Program-made: the position numbers and the translations under genes
The notes under the pieces: generated by a model
The model's input: the letters and a program-made list of their open reading frames with translations, nothing else
The model's database searches: none
What the model was told of the DNA's origin: nothing
From: Coriobacteriaceae bacterium AF45-21
Lineage (GTDB): Bacteria > Actinomycetota > Coriobacteriia > Coriobacteriales > Coriobacteriaceae
Reading direction: 5' to 3'
NCBI GenBank assembly: GCA_027682925.1
Contig: JAQCYU010000016.1
Span: 1 to 51,238 of the forward strand
Length of the DNA stretch: 51,238 bases
Shown here: in pieces, positions 21,672-30,242 of the stretch
Position numbering within the stretch: the first letter of the stretch is position 1
Layout of the letters: every line of letters begins with the position of its first letter

Positions 21672-21793
21672 GGCGGGACTCCTTTATATGCGTGAAGGTG
21701 AAAATCGGCAGAGTTGATGGGGCGCGCGGCGCCGCTGCGGGGGTAAGCCCGGCTAGAACATGTCGATCTTCAGATACATGCGCATCCCTTCGC

Positions 21794-21826
21794 GTATGGG
21801 GTACATAGTTGCGGTCTAACCCATAC
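21794..21826. repeat. Small hairpin upstream of prfA
   Basis: GTATGGG / CCCATAC arms around a 19-base loop. It lies between the M20 peptidase 3' end and the prfA start, a 291-base stretch without a protein gene. No T-run follows; function unknown. Confidence 0.4.
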
Positions 21827-21880
21827 ATGATAGCGTGCGCAGGCAAACCTGCATATAACCCGCACGGAATGAGTGGACAT

Positions 21881-21962
21881 AGCCGTTGGGGACGTTCATT
21901 AACGACTAGTCGTTTAAGAACGTCCCCAACGGCTAACAAAGGGACTGTCGCTTTGTCACATT
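21881..21962. repeat. Nested inverted repeats after the M20 peptidase gene
   Basis: Arms AGCCGTTGGGGACGTTC (21881-21897) and its exact complement (21918-21934) enclose a second perfect 14-base palindrome, AACGACTAGTCGTT (21901-21914). Next to it, AACAAAGGGACTGTCGCTTTGTCACATT (21935-21962) is a member of the ATGTGACAAAGGGAC family seen at three other gene ends. On the minus strand the whole block starts at the peptidase stop codon, so it is probably a terminator. Confidence 0.8.
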
Positions 21963-23390
21963 CTAGAGCGTTTGAAGCAGAGCGATGAAAAAGCGTACGC
22001 CCTGGAGGTAGGCGCGGCGGGTGATGCGCTCGTTGGTGCCGTGGACACCGCGCTCGCACTCGTCATCGTCTACCACAAAGGCCGAGAAGCGAATGCACTC
22101 GGGGCAAATGCGCTGGTAGTTGGCAGCATCGGTCGCGCCAATCACGGTCGAGGGAACGATACCGATAGGAGCTCCGCCCGCCGCTGATGATCCGTTTTCC
22201 TCCGTCCCCTCTGGATCACGGAAATAGCGGGCGGCGATGACGCGGACGGTCTCGAGTCCCGGTCCGCCGATGCGCGGAGACGGCGAGGGTTCGGAGCTGC
22301 CAGGACCGAGCTCGATCTCGACACGGTCGGCGAGCCCCGCCTCGGCAACGGCGACGCGGCAGCAGGCCACGACATCGGCCACACTCGTGCCCTCGAGCAT
22401 GCGGAAGTTAATGTTTGCCCACATATCCTGCGGCATTACGTTGGCGCCGGTGCTGCCACCCTCGATCTGGGTCGGTGCACAGGTGGTGGTCACGAGCGGA
22501 TAGAGCTTCTTGCTGGCGAGGCACTCGCGCACGATGGCGTCCTTGTTGGAAGCAATCTCGTCGGCCGTGTAGAGCTCCAGCTCGACGAGCTGTGCGGCAA
22601 GCAGGTCCGTGACGCGCGTCGGCCACTCGATATCGCAGATTGCGGTGATGGCACGGCTCAACACCTCGAGCGACGTGCCGCCGTAGGGGTTGGAAGAATG
22701 CCCACCCGCGCTCTTTGTCTTGAGCACAATGTCGGCATAACCCTTCTCAGCCAGGTCGGCGTGCATGAGCCAACCCTCGCCCGCGTTGTACTCGGCAGCC
22801 GAAACAATACGGTAGTCACCCTCGTCGATCAGATATTCAAGTTCAACACCGCGCTCCTCGAGCACGCGGCCGATAGCTCCAGCGCCGTACTGCGTGGTTT
22901 CCTCGTCCTGGCCAAAGGCGAGCAACAGCGAACGCTTGTGCTCCCAGCCGTGCGCCAACGCATACTCAACCGCCTCGAGAATGCCTGCGACCTGATCCTT
23001 CATGTCGATAGCGCCGCGACCCCAAATGTAGGTGTCGTCCACCTGTCCGCTAAAGGGGGCGTGCGTCCAGTCGGCCTCGGTACCCGGCACCACGGGGACC
23101 ACGTCCATGTGGCCCATGAGCATGACGGGTTTGAGGGCGGAGTCGGAACCGCCAAGCGTCACCAACAGCGAGTGGTCGATAAGCTCGACCTCGCCCGCCG
23201 CAAACACGCGCGGCCAGGCCTGCTGCATATAGGCGCGCAGGTCGTCGAAGGGCTGCCAGTCCACCGCCTCGGCATCCATGCTCGAGATGGTCGGAAACGA
23301 CAGCACGCGGCCCAAGCGCTCGCACGCGCCGGCCTCGTCCATATCGGCAAAATCGTCCTCATGCGCAAAGAAGCGCCAAACCTCGGCCAT
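21963..23390 (-). CDS. M20-family metallopeptidase (carboxypeptidase/aminoacylase-like)
   Basis: Zinc hydrolase of peptides or N-acyl amino acids, probably cytoplasmic as no signal peptide is seen. 475 residues. Metal and catalytic motifs: PVMLMGHMDVVPVVPG (His, with Asp of the HMD element), DTYIWGRGAIDMKDQ (bridging Asp), LAFGQDEETTQYGA (catalytic Glu-Glu). The dimerisation domain follows (AGGHSSNPYGGTSLEVLSRAI), and the C-terminal ligand is in FVVDDDECERGVHGTNERI. The long form resembles PM20D1/CPG2-like proteins rather than PepT or DapE. It stands downstream of a polar amino-acid importer, suggesting a role in processing imported peptides or acylated amino acids. Confidence 0.88.
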   Translation of the reverse strand: MAEVWRFFAHEDDFADMDEAGACERLGRVLSFPTISSMDAEAVDWQPFDDLRAYMQQAWPRVFAAGEVELIDHSLLVTLGGSDSALKPVMLMGHMDVVPVVPGTEADWTHAPFSGQVDDTYIWGRGAIDMKDQVAGILEAVEYALAHGWEHKRSLLLAFGQDEETTQYGAGAIGRVLEERGVELEYLIDEGDYRIVSAAEYNAGEGWLMHADLAEKGYADIVLKTKSAGGHSSNPYGGTSLEVLSRAITAICDIEWPTRVTDLLAAQLVELELYTADEIASNKDAIVRECLASKKLYPLVTTTCAPTQIEGGSTGANVMPQDMWANINFRMLEGTSVADVVACCRVAVAEAGLADRVEIELGPGSSEPSPSPRIGGPGLETVRVIAARYFRDPEGTEENGSSAAGGAPIGIVPSTVIGATDAANYQRICPECIRFSAFVVDDDECERGVHGTNERITRRAYLQGVRFFIALLQTL

Positions 23391-23461
23391 GACATCCTTT
23401 CGATTGTGACGACAAAGGCCGCCCCACGGGAGCGGCCCTGCAACGTAGGCGTTTGCGCCGG

Positions 23462-24247
23462 TTATTTGTCCTCGAGATAGCGAGAGAGGAACTCGCGAGT
23501 GCGCTGGTGCTTGGGATTGCCGAAGAGCTCGGCCGGCGCGGCGTCCTCGAGTACCACGCCCTTGTCCATAAAGACCACGCGGTCGGATACGGTTCGGGCA
23601 AAGGCCATCTCATGCGTGACGACGACCATGGTCATGCCGTCGGCAGCGAGCTTGCGCATGACCTCGAGCACCTCGCCCACGATCTCGGGGTCGAGCGCCG
23701 AGGTCGGCTCGTCAAACAGCATGATCTGCGGATTCATGCACAGGGCACGAGCGATGGCCACACGCTGCTTTTGACCACCGGACAGGCGACCCACGGCGGC
23801 GTGCGCGAACTTTTCGAGTCCCACGCTCGCCAGATGCTCCATCGCGACCGTCTCGGCCTCGGCCTTGCTCATCTTTTTGAGCGTGACGGGCGCGAGCGTG
23901 CAGTTGTCGAGCACGTCCATATTGTTGAACAGGTTGAAGCCCTGGAACACCATGCCGATGTCCTCGCGCAGCTTATTGATATTGCAGCGCTCGGCCGTAA
24001 GGTCCTGGCCGTGGAACCAGATGTGGCCCGCGTCCGGGGTCTCGAGCAGGTTGAGGCAGCGCAGGAAGGTCGACTTGCCCGAGCCCGAGGCGCCGATAAT
24101 GGTGACGACCTCGCCGGGATTGACAGCGAGGTCGATGCCCTTAAGCACCTCGAGCGAGCCAAAGCTCTTGCGCAGGCCCTCGACGCGGATAAGCGGCTCA
24201 TTGGTCTGTGCGGCGGCCGCGGTGCCGGTAGTGGCGGTATCTGCCAT
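23462..24247 (-). CDS. Polar amino-acid ABC transporter ATPase
   Basis: Energises import together with the permease and binding protein upstream. From the ATG at 24247 the protein has 261 residues with a 20-residue Thr/Ala-rich leader. Walker [17 protein letters not shown]-loop VFQGFNLF, signature [15 protein letters not shown], Walker [15 protein letters not shown] and H-loop VVTHE are all intact. The GlnQ/HisP subfamily is indicated by the [12 protein letters not shown] and [23 protein letters not shown] stretches. Confidence 0.95.
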   Translation of the reverse strand: MADTATTGTAAAAQTNEPLIRVEGLRKSFGSLEVLKGIDLAVNPGEVVTIIGASGSGKSTFLRCLNLLETPDAGHIWFHGQDLTAERCNINKLREDIGMVFQGFNLFNNMDVLDNCTLAPVTLKKMSKAEAETVAMEHLASVGLEKFAHAAVGRLSGGQKQRVAIARALCMNPQIMLFDEPTSALDPEIVGEVLEVMRKLAADGMTMVVVTHEMAFARTVSDRVVFMDKGVVLEDAAPAELFGNPKHQRTREFLSRYLEDK

Positions 24248-24269
24248 GATGATTCTCCTCGTCTTGAGC

Positions 24270-25055
24270 CTAGTTGGAGCTGGGCAGCGTTGCCGGGGCC
24301 TCGGCGCCAAGCTTTTTGCCAAAGGCCTCGAGCAGGCGGCTCGCCACGAGCGTCAGGATCAGGTAGACCACGAGCGCCACGCAGTAGACCTCCATCTGGC
24401 GGTAGTACACGCCGGCGACCGTGGTAGTAGCGTACATGAGGTCAAACACGCCGATGACCGAAAGCACCGACGAATCCTTGATGTTGATGATGAGCTCGTT
24501 GGTGAGCGCCGGAATCGCATTTTTAATGCCCTGGGGGAACACGACCTTGCGCATGGCTTGCCACTGTGACAGACCCAGCGAGCGCGCTGCCTCGGCCTGA
24601 CCGGGGTCGATGGACTCGATGCCGCCGCGCAGGACCTCCATCATGTAGGCGGTAGAGTTGAGCGAGATGGTGACGAGGCCGGCAGTGAAGGTACTCCAGA
24701 TCTGGTTGGCCTGGGCGGTCTCGAAGCCCATGCCGCGCAAAACGGTGAAGCCCGCGTAATAGATGAGTAGGCCCTGGACCATCATGGGCGTGCCACGCAC
24801 GATGGTGGAGTAGATGGTCGCAAAGCCGCGGCCGACACTCTTAAAGAAGCGCACCAGGTCGTTGTCCACGCGATCGAAGGTCTGAATGCGCAAAAACACA
24901 AAGAGCAGCGCAAGGAAAAAAGCGATGACGGTACCGAAGGTCGCAAGTGCGATGGTGATCTCGATGCCGCGGATAAAGAAGTCCCCGCTCTTGTAGGTCA
25001 TGTAGACCAGGCTCGACAAAAAGTCGCTGGGGTTGGAGTCCGAGACAATACTCAC
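24270..25055 (-). CDS. Polar amino-acid ABC transporter permease
   Basis: HisM/GlnP-type inner-membrane permease. From a GTG at 25055 it has 261 residues with about five membrane spans and the EAA loop [35 protein letters not shown] that contacts the ATPase. The GTG is chosen because it overlaps the TGA of the preceding small gene (GTGA, 25052-25055), a classic translational-coupling overlap; reading further upstream only retraces that gene in another frame. Confidence 0.92.
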   Translation of the reverse strand: MSIVSDSNPSDFLSSLVYMTYKSGDFFIRGIEITIALATFGTVIAFFLALLFVFLRIQTFDRVDNDLVRFFKSVGRGFATIYSTIVRGTPMMVQGLLIYYAGFTVLRGMGFETAQANQIWSTFTAGLVTISLNSTAYMMEVLRGGIESIDPGQAEAARSLGLSQWQAMRKVVFPQGIKNAIPALTNELIINIKDSSVLSVIGVFDLMYATTTVAGVYYRQMEVYCVALVVYLILTLVASRLLEAFGKKLGAEAPATLPSSN

Positions 25056-25417
25056 CTGCACCAGTCGATAAACGACATGACGCAGCGGTCGACAAAGAAG
25101 ATCGCCGCGATGACGACCACGACATAGCTGCCCAGGCGCGCGCCGCGACGGAAACGCTCGGATGCAAACGGTGACTTTTCGCGATAGTCGCTCCAGTGCA
25201 TAACCTTGGTGACGAGCGCTGCCGCCGACACGACGATCCAGGCCCAAAGAATCGCCCAAAGGCAATCTTGGAAGATGCCGGTGGGCGCCAAAAAGCTCAG
25301 CGGCGTGGGGTTGCGCTGGCTAAATGCCAAGCCGAGCGCCGCGATAACGCTCGTGCCCAGGTACACATAACGGTGGTCGGCCTTGATAAAGGAGGCCAGA
25401 CGATTGATGCCTTTCAT
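25052..25417 (-). CDS. Small membrane protein in amino-acid importer operon
   Basis: 121 residues with three likely membrane spans (about 18-35, 50-70 and 95-113), separated by a charged loop (HWSDYREKSPFASERFRRGARLG). No family recognised. It lies between the binding-protein gene and the permease with a 4-base overlap into the permease, so it is almost surely translated with the importer. It may be an accessory subunit or an N-terminal membrane extension split from the permease. Confidence 0.75.
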   Translation of the reverse strand: MKGINRLASFIKADHRYVYLGTSVIAALGLAFSQRNPTPLSFLAPTGIFQDCLWAILWAWIVVSAAALVTKVMHWSDYREKSPFASERFRRGARLGSYVVVVIAAIFFVDRCVMSFIDWCR

Positions 25418-25426
25418 GCTGCCTCC

Positions 25427-26353
25427 CTATGCCGGCTGACGGTCGAGGCACGCGTCCCACATTTGGTCGCGCTCCTCTTGGCTAATGCCCTTGAGTGTCT
25501 TGTCGATGAGCTTAAGCAGTTTGTCCGATCCCTTGCGGCAACCGACATTCGCCGTGACCTCCTGCTTAAAGCCCTCGCCCTCGGCAAAGTGGATGGGGAC
25601 GATACCGGGATTTTGGGCCATATAGCCCTTTTCGTTCTCAGTGTTGTAGGTCACGGCGTCGCACGTGCCCTGCAGCAGATTCGAGAACACCGTGGGGACC
25701 GAATCGACCGGGTTCTTGTGCACAACGCCCGGAATCTCGTCGATGACGGTATCGAGCATGGTGTCCTTTTGGCCGAGCACCGTGGCACCGCTGAAGTCGC
25801 TGAGCTTGGTGGCGTTTTGGTAGGGCGAGCCCTCTTTTACGAACAGGCCAAAGTAGCCAATGAAGTACGGGTCGGAAAAGCCGACGGACTCCTCGCGCTC
25901 GGGCGTGGCGCTCATGCCGGCGATGATGAGGTCAATCTGGCCGTTGTTGAGCGAGTCGATAAGGCCCGAGAAGCTCTGCTTGACGGCAACGGGCTCGCCG
26001 CCGAGAGCCTTGCAGACGATCTTGGCGATCTGCACGTCGTAGCCATCGGCGTAGGCTCCCTGCACGTTATCGATGGGGATCGTGAACTCGCTGGCCTCGG
26101 AAACCTGCCAGTTGTACGGGGCGTAGGCCGCCTCCATGCCAATGCGGATCTTATCCTTGCCGATCACAGAATCGGACAGGTCGTCGCGACCGCCGCCCGT
26201 CGTGGACTGAACTACTTCCAGCGTGGAGGGACGCTGGCAGCCGGCAAGTGCGCCGGCGACGACAGAAGCGCTCGCAGCGAGAGCGCTACCCAAAAAGATG
26301 CGACGGCTGCATACCGGCTGTGGATGCGCGTCGCGTTGATGGGGAGAATGCAT
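25427..26353 (-). CDS. Amino-acid ABC transporter substrate-binding lipoprotein
   Basis: Extracytoplasmic receptor of SBP family 3. The start at 26353 gives 308 residues with a signal peptide: SRRIFLGSALAASASVVAGALAGC, with a twin-arginine-like SRRIFLG and the lipobox ALAGC. The mature part has the family features KIRIGMEAAYAPYNW, YADGYDVQIAKIVCKALGGEPV, IDLIIAGMSATPEREESVGFSDPYF and a second lobe typical of polar amino-acid binders. Ligand specificity cannot be read reliably. First gene of the importer operon; the repeat element and galM lie upstream. Confidence 0.93.
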   Translation of the reverse strand: MHSPHQRDAHPQPVCSRRIFLGSALAASASVVAGALAGCQRPSTLEVVQSTTGGGRDDLSDSVIGKDKIRIGMEAAYAPYNWQVSEASEFTIPIDNVQGAYADGYDVQIAKIVCKALGGEPVAVKQSFSGLIDSLNNGQIDLIIAGMSATPEREESVGFSDPYFIGYFGLFVKEGSPYQNATKLSDFSGATVLGQKDTMLDTVIDEIPGVVHKNPVDSVPTVFSNLLQGTCDAVTYNTENEKGYMAQNPGIVPIHFAEGEGFKQEVTANVGCRKGSDKLLKLIDKTLKGISQEERDQMWDACLDRQPA

Positions 26354-26468
26354 AATCTGCCTTCCCTGTTGAATCGTATGCTGACGACTTAACAGGATAT
26401 ACGCCAGCGACCAGCAGCGCAGCACAAGCTCGAAAAATTAATAGACACACGGTAGTCATTGGGAGCGT

Positions 26469-26631
26469 CGATGTTTTGGCAATGCCAGCAGGCGCCACCC
26501 AGAGCGAACAAGTTAGCATGAAAAAGGCAAGGCATAGACCTTCTGGTCATGCCTTGCCTTTTGAATGACAAATTGTCGCTCTGGGCGGCGCGCAGCGTCG
26601 ACCGGTCCGCGTTCGTCAGAACGGCGGAACC
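26469..26631. repeat. Stop-codon-abutting structured repeat, copy 3
   Basis: Third member of the family. Stems CCAGAGCGA / TCGCTCTGG and GGCAAGGCAT / ATGCCTTGCC match copy 2. The third stem is different and imperfect (GGTCCGCGTTC / GAACGGCGGAACC, 26604-26631) and ends one base before the TAG of the aldose-epimerase gene (26633-26635). The 5' flank (GCCAGCAGGCGCCACC) is more diverged than in copies 1 and 2. Confidence 0.88.
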
Positions 26632-26632
26632 T

Positions 26633-27525
26633 CTAGAGCAAGGTGGCGCTAAAGCTGCGGACGTCCGTCTCGCCCGGCGCCAGCGTGATGGTGTTGGCCT
26701 TGTGCTCAAAGACATCGTCCTCGGTGTCATGGTGGTATGACCGGTCCAGGGCTCGAGCGCCACAAACGGAGCATCGTTGGCGGCAGACCACACGCCAATG
26801 TACTTAAAGCCCTCAAAGTCGATCTTGACGCCGTGGCCCGACTTGCGGCCGCGCAGCGTGAGCGTGGAGCCCGGGGTATCGGTGAACATGATGGCGTCGT
26901 TATCGAAGCTGCGGTGCGTGATGGGCAGCACGTCCGAGTTATCGGGAGCCTTGTAACTGCCCTCGAACGTCATAAGACCGTCGGGCGTGATGATGGGAGC
27001 CTCATTAGTCCAAGCCTCGGTAAACGCCAGCTCGTAATCCTCGAATGCCTCGTCCTCGGCACCGGGAGCCGGTACGTTAAACGCGGGGTGGCCGCCCACC
27101 GAGAACGGCAGGTCCACGTCGCCGGTATTGGTGACGGCAAAGGTCTGGGTAAGTGTGGCGTCACCAGTCAGGGCATAGGTCATGTTGAGCTTAAAGTGGA
27201 ACGGGAACGCCTTGAGCGACTCGGGCGTGTCGGTGATCTCGTACGTTACCGAGGAGCCGTCCTCCGAAACCTCGACCAGCTTGTGTTCGACGATGCGCGC
27301 GAGTCCGTGGCGCGGCATCTCGCAGGTGCCGGCCGCAGACGTCGCCGTGTTGTTGCGCAGCGAGCCCACAATGGGGAACAGGATGGGCGCATGCTTGCCC
27401 CAAAAGGCGGGGTCGCCCTGCCACAGATACTCGTTGCCGTTGAGGGCAAGGCTCGTGAGCTGGGCACCCATGGAATCGATGGCCGCGGTGAGGCCGCCGC
27501 GCTTGATGGTAGTGACAGTAGACAT
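26633..27525 (-). CDS. Aldose 1-epimerase-like protein (LacX type), one apparent frameshift
   Basis: Galactose-mutarotase-fold protein that probably interconverts sugar anomers in the cytoplasm. The family's SVGGHPAFNVP loop with its histidine, the N-terminal SMGAQLTSLALNGNEYLWQGDPAFWGKHAPILFPIVG and FVALEPWTGHTT are clear. The frame breaks at 26731-26732. Adding one base on the coding strand turns TMTPRTMSL into a frame reading DTEDDVFEHKANTITLAPGETDVRSFSATLL, the typical end, stopping at 26633. The repaired length is 297 residues. The start ATG at 27525 has GGAGG seven bases upstream. No other sugar gene is adjacent. Confidence 0.85.
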
Positions 27526-27604
27526 GCTACTTCCTCCAAAAGTAAACAATAGTGTCGAGGGCTATTGTCCCACTCTTGGCGGCGGGGTTGAGCGACAGGT
27601 GCAG

Positions 27605-28474
27605 TTATTGAGCAATAGCGTAAAGGTCAAACCCGCCCTGCGGCGTGCTATCGACCGTATCGGGCGCCTGTGAATTAAAACTCACCGGAACCATGCGCTT
27701 TGAGGCGCGGTAACGCGTGCCGTCGGTGGCGACGGGCGGCTCATCGACCGTGAGCTCGTAGTCGCCGGGCTTGAGCTCGATGCCGTCACCTTCGGAATTG
27801 ACGTATTGGTACTCGTCGATCGCTTGCCCCTTGAGCGTGCGACCCACGATATGGACGAGCATCTGGCTGTCGCCGCGCGCGGTGTCCCACGTCGCGCCGT
27901 CCTTGACCTCGACCGATACATGCACTGAGCGCGTGCGGCTGAGCGATTGTTCGACGGACATCTCGACCTTGGCGGCGTCTTTTCGTTGTTGTTCAACATG
28001 GCTCCAGACGTTTCCAATTACCGAGCATGCGATAACGCCGGCCATGAAGGCGATGAGGATGGGGCCGAGCGGAGAGCGACGGCCCGCGTCCTCCTCGCGA
28101 GCCAGGTCGGGGCGACGTGTGGGCGCGGGTGCTTGGGCACCCTGCGAGGGCACGTCGAGAATGCTGAAGGATGCCGTACTGCCGGGGTCGATGTTATGGC
28201 GCGGCTGCGGGGTCTTGGCCGGCGAGATGGACATGTCCGCCGGCTCACCGAGTGTGGCCGTAGCGTCAGCCTTGGCCTCGTCTGCCTCGGCTTGGGCCCA
28301 GGCTTGTTCGAAGGTCAGGGGCTCGACGGGGTCGAGGGCGGCGTCCGAGTCGGCGGCGGCGACGTTGCCGGTCTCGTCCTCGTCGCTCGACACGTCACAC
28401 GGCGTAGGCTCGTCCCACTCCTCGTCCGGAGCCTCGCCCTCGCTATACCACCATTCAAAGTTATCGATATCCAT
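27605..28474 (-). CDS. Membrane-anchored protein of unknown function
   Basis: 289 residues. The first 130 residues are acidic and low in complexity (FEWWYSEGEAPDEEWDEP, later Pro/Ala-rich) and probably cytoplasmic and disordered. One membrane span follows at about 137-158 (GPILIAFMAGVIACSVIGNVW), then an extracytoplasmic domain of about 125 residues with beta-rich character (VHVSVEVKDGATWDTARG, GDYELTVDEPPVATDGTRYR). The extracytoplasmic part may be a carbohydrate- or protein-binding beta domain, but I recognise no family. It stands alone, with the epimerase downstream. Confidence 0.75.
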   Translation of the reverse strand: MDIDNFEWWYSEGEAPDEEWDEPTPCDVSSDEDETGNVAAADSDAALDPVEPLTFEQAWAQAEADEAKADATATLGEPADMSISPAKTPQPRHNIDPGSTASFSILDVPSQGAQAPAPTRRPDLAREEDAGRRSPLGPILIAFMAGVIACSVIGNVWSHVEQQRKDAAKVEMSVEQSLSRTRSVHVSVEVKDGATWDTARGDSQMLVHIVGRTLKGQAIDEYQYVNSEGDGIELKPGDYELTVDEPPVATDGTRYRASKRMVPVSFNSQAPDTVDSTPQGGFDLYAIAQ

Positions 28475-28559
28475 ACGGGGCGCCCCTTAGGCCTCGCAAA
28501 TAAACACTTGCTAGCCTTATACCCCCAGACGGCGCTGGAGCTCGCCGGCACAGACAGGA

Positions 28560-28624
28560 AAACCGTCACAACATTCGACGCTTTTCCTCGTTTTCGAGAT
28601 TTTCGCCGAATGTTGTGACGGTTT
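28560..28624. repeat. Inverted-repeat element, copy A (left of lpd-like cluster)
   Basis: Perfect 18-base arms, AAACCGTCACAACATTCG (28560-28577) and its complement (28607-28624), surround a loop containing GCTTTTCCTCGTTTTCGAG. A second copy with the same loop lies at 33484-33546. It follows the MerR gene on the minus strand and may serve as terminator. Confidence 0.88.
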
Positions 28625-28669
28625 AGGCAGCAGCCACACCACGAATGCGACGAAGGAGCAGTCCCCTTG

Positions 28670-29538
28670 TCACATCTGGAGGGCGACGGGGATTTGGATG
28701 CAGCAGAAGTCCTCTTGGTGGGACTCGTCGTAGCTCGTGGTATCGAGGTAGCAAAAGTCGAAGGCGTTGCCGATGGGCTGGAGCGCGTGCTCGTCCATGC
28801 AGGCCACGATGGCGCGGATGCCTTCGGGCTCGTACGGCATGCCCCAGCGGCTCATGCACAGGTATGTGCCCTCGGGCAGCACTTCGATGCCGATCTCTGC
28901 CAGCTCGGCAGCGTCGCTCGGCAGCAGCTCCTCGGCACCGCGCGGCAGTACGGCAAAGGAGCCGGCACCGGCGATGGGATCGTCGGAATGCAGCGCCTCG
29001 CGACGCAGCATGGCGCCCCAACCGCGCATGGGCGCGTGCCCGTCAGCGTGCGCATGCGCAGGATTGCCCGCATGAGCGTGGGGTGAAGCATCGAGCGACC
29101 GCGCTCGATATCGCCCGGAAACTCCTCAAAGACCACGTAGCGGCGCTCGAATTGCTTGAGTTCCGGACTGCCCTCGCGCTCGCGCCAGTAGACTGCCTCG
29201 TCGTAAAAGCTCAGGCGTTCCTGCACACTCGCGCGCTCAGCCTTGAGCCCGGCAATCTGCTTGTCGAGCGCCTGCACCCGCGAGCGCAGGTGATCGGTCA
29301 TCTCGCCAATGTCGAACGTCGAGGTCAGGCGGTCAATCTCGTCGAGTTCGAGCCCCAGGTCGCGCAGCATGCAGATCAGACGCATGAGCGGGATCTGCGT
29401 AGGCGAATAGAAACGGTAGCCCTTTTCGTTCACCACGGCGGGCTTAAACAGGCCGATCTTGTCGTAGTAGATGAGCGTTTGGCGCGAAACGTTAAACAAG
29501 CTCGCCATCTCGCTAATCGCATACATGCCCGTCTGCAT
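28670..29538 (-). CDS. MerR-family regulator with C-terminal effector domain, one apparent frameshift
   Basis: Probable regulator of the neighbouring decarboxylase cluster. The N-terminal MerR helix-turn-helix (YAISEMASLFNVSRQTLIYYDKIGLFKPAVVNEKGYRFYSPTQ) is followed by a coiled coil (about 80-125) and a C-terminal GyrI-like ligand-binding region. The frame breaks at 29039-29041: one more G in ACGGGCACG gives LTGHAPMRGWGAMLRREALHSDD, leading to the remaining 119 residues. The repaired protein has 289 residues. Start ATG 29538 has GGAGG five bases upstream. The TGA stop is part of an ATGTGACAAGGGGACTG repeat (28654-28672). Confidence 0.85.
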
Positions 29539-29615
29539 AAGTCCTCCCGACACATCCTTTTAGCGCACAAAGCCCGCCGCCCACAGGGGCAGCGGGCTCA
29601 AACACTACTCGTATC

Positions 29616-30209
29616 CTACCCTAAAGACGCCCATGACCAGCGCTTATAGTTTGCGCATGACACGCCGACGGCCTCGAGCGCCTTGGCGGCGATGTGATGC
29701 ACCGCGTCGTCGAGCGTGGCGGGGCCGTTGTAAAACGTGAGCATGGGCGGCATGAGCATGACGCCCGGTACGCGCGCCAGGCGCGCCATGTTGTCGACGT
29801 GAATGGCGCTGAAGGGCGTCTCGCGCACCATGAGCACCAGGCGGCGCTGCTCTTTCATCTGCACGTCGGCCGCGCGCAACAACAGGTTTTCGCTGTAGCC
29901 GCTCGCAATGCCGGCGAGCGTCTTCATGGAGCAGGGGGCCACGATCATACCGTCGACCGGATAGGTGCCGCTTGCGATGGCGGCGCCGATGTTCTTGTTG
30001 TCGTAGACCACATCGGCGTGCGCGACAAACTCGTCGAGCGTCATGCCGAGCTCCTGCTCGATGGTGATCTCTCCCCCGCGCGTGACGACAAGCGCCGACT
30101 CGGCGCCGGCCTGGCGCAGGCATTTGAGGCACTCAAGGCCCAGCGCGGCACCGCTGGCGCCCGAAACGCCAACGACGATGCGACGGGGACGGACAGAAGA
30201 CTCAGGCAT
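29616..30209 (-). CDS. UbiX/LpdB-type flavin prenyltransferase
   Basis: Makes prenylated FMN (prFMN) by joining a dimethylallyl group to reduced FMN; this is the cofactor of UbiD enzymes. 197 residues. FMN-binding motifs RIVVGVSGASGAALGLE and VAPCSMKTLAGIASGYSENLLLRAADVQ, and the prenyl-phosphate site region RLVLMVRETPFSAIHVDNM, are intact. It lies 33 bases downstream of the UbiD gene with a good AAGGAG site, so the two are co-transcribed. In the Lactiplantibacillus plantarum gallate decarboxylase the corresponding subunit is LpdB (established knowledge). Confidence 0.93.
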   Translation of the reverse strand: MPESSVRPRRIVVGVSGASGAALGLECLKCLRQAGAESALVVTRGGEITIEQELGMTLDEFVAHADVVYDNKNIGAAIASGTYPVDGMIVAPCSMKTLAGIASGYSENLLLRAADVQMKEQRRLVLMVRETPFSAIHVDNMARLARVPGVMLMPPMLTFYNGPATLDDAVHHIAAKALEAVGVSCANYKRWSWASLG

Positions 30210-30242
30210 GACAACTCCTTAACTACTTGGTAGGGCTACTTA

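Noticed and set aside
24270..25417. Permease and small membrane protein as one frameshifted gene
   Set aside because: The GTGA overlap at 25052-25055 is a normal coupled stop/start, and the permease from this GTG has the usual length. No base change is needed.
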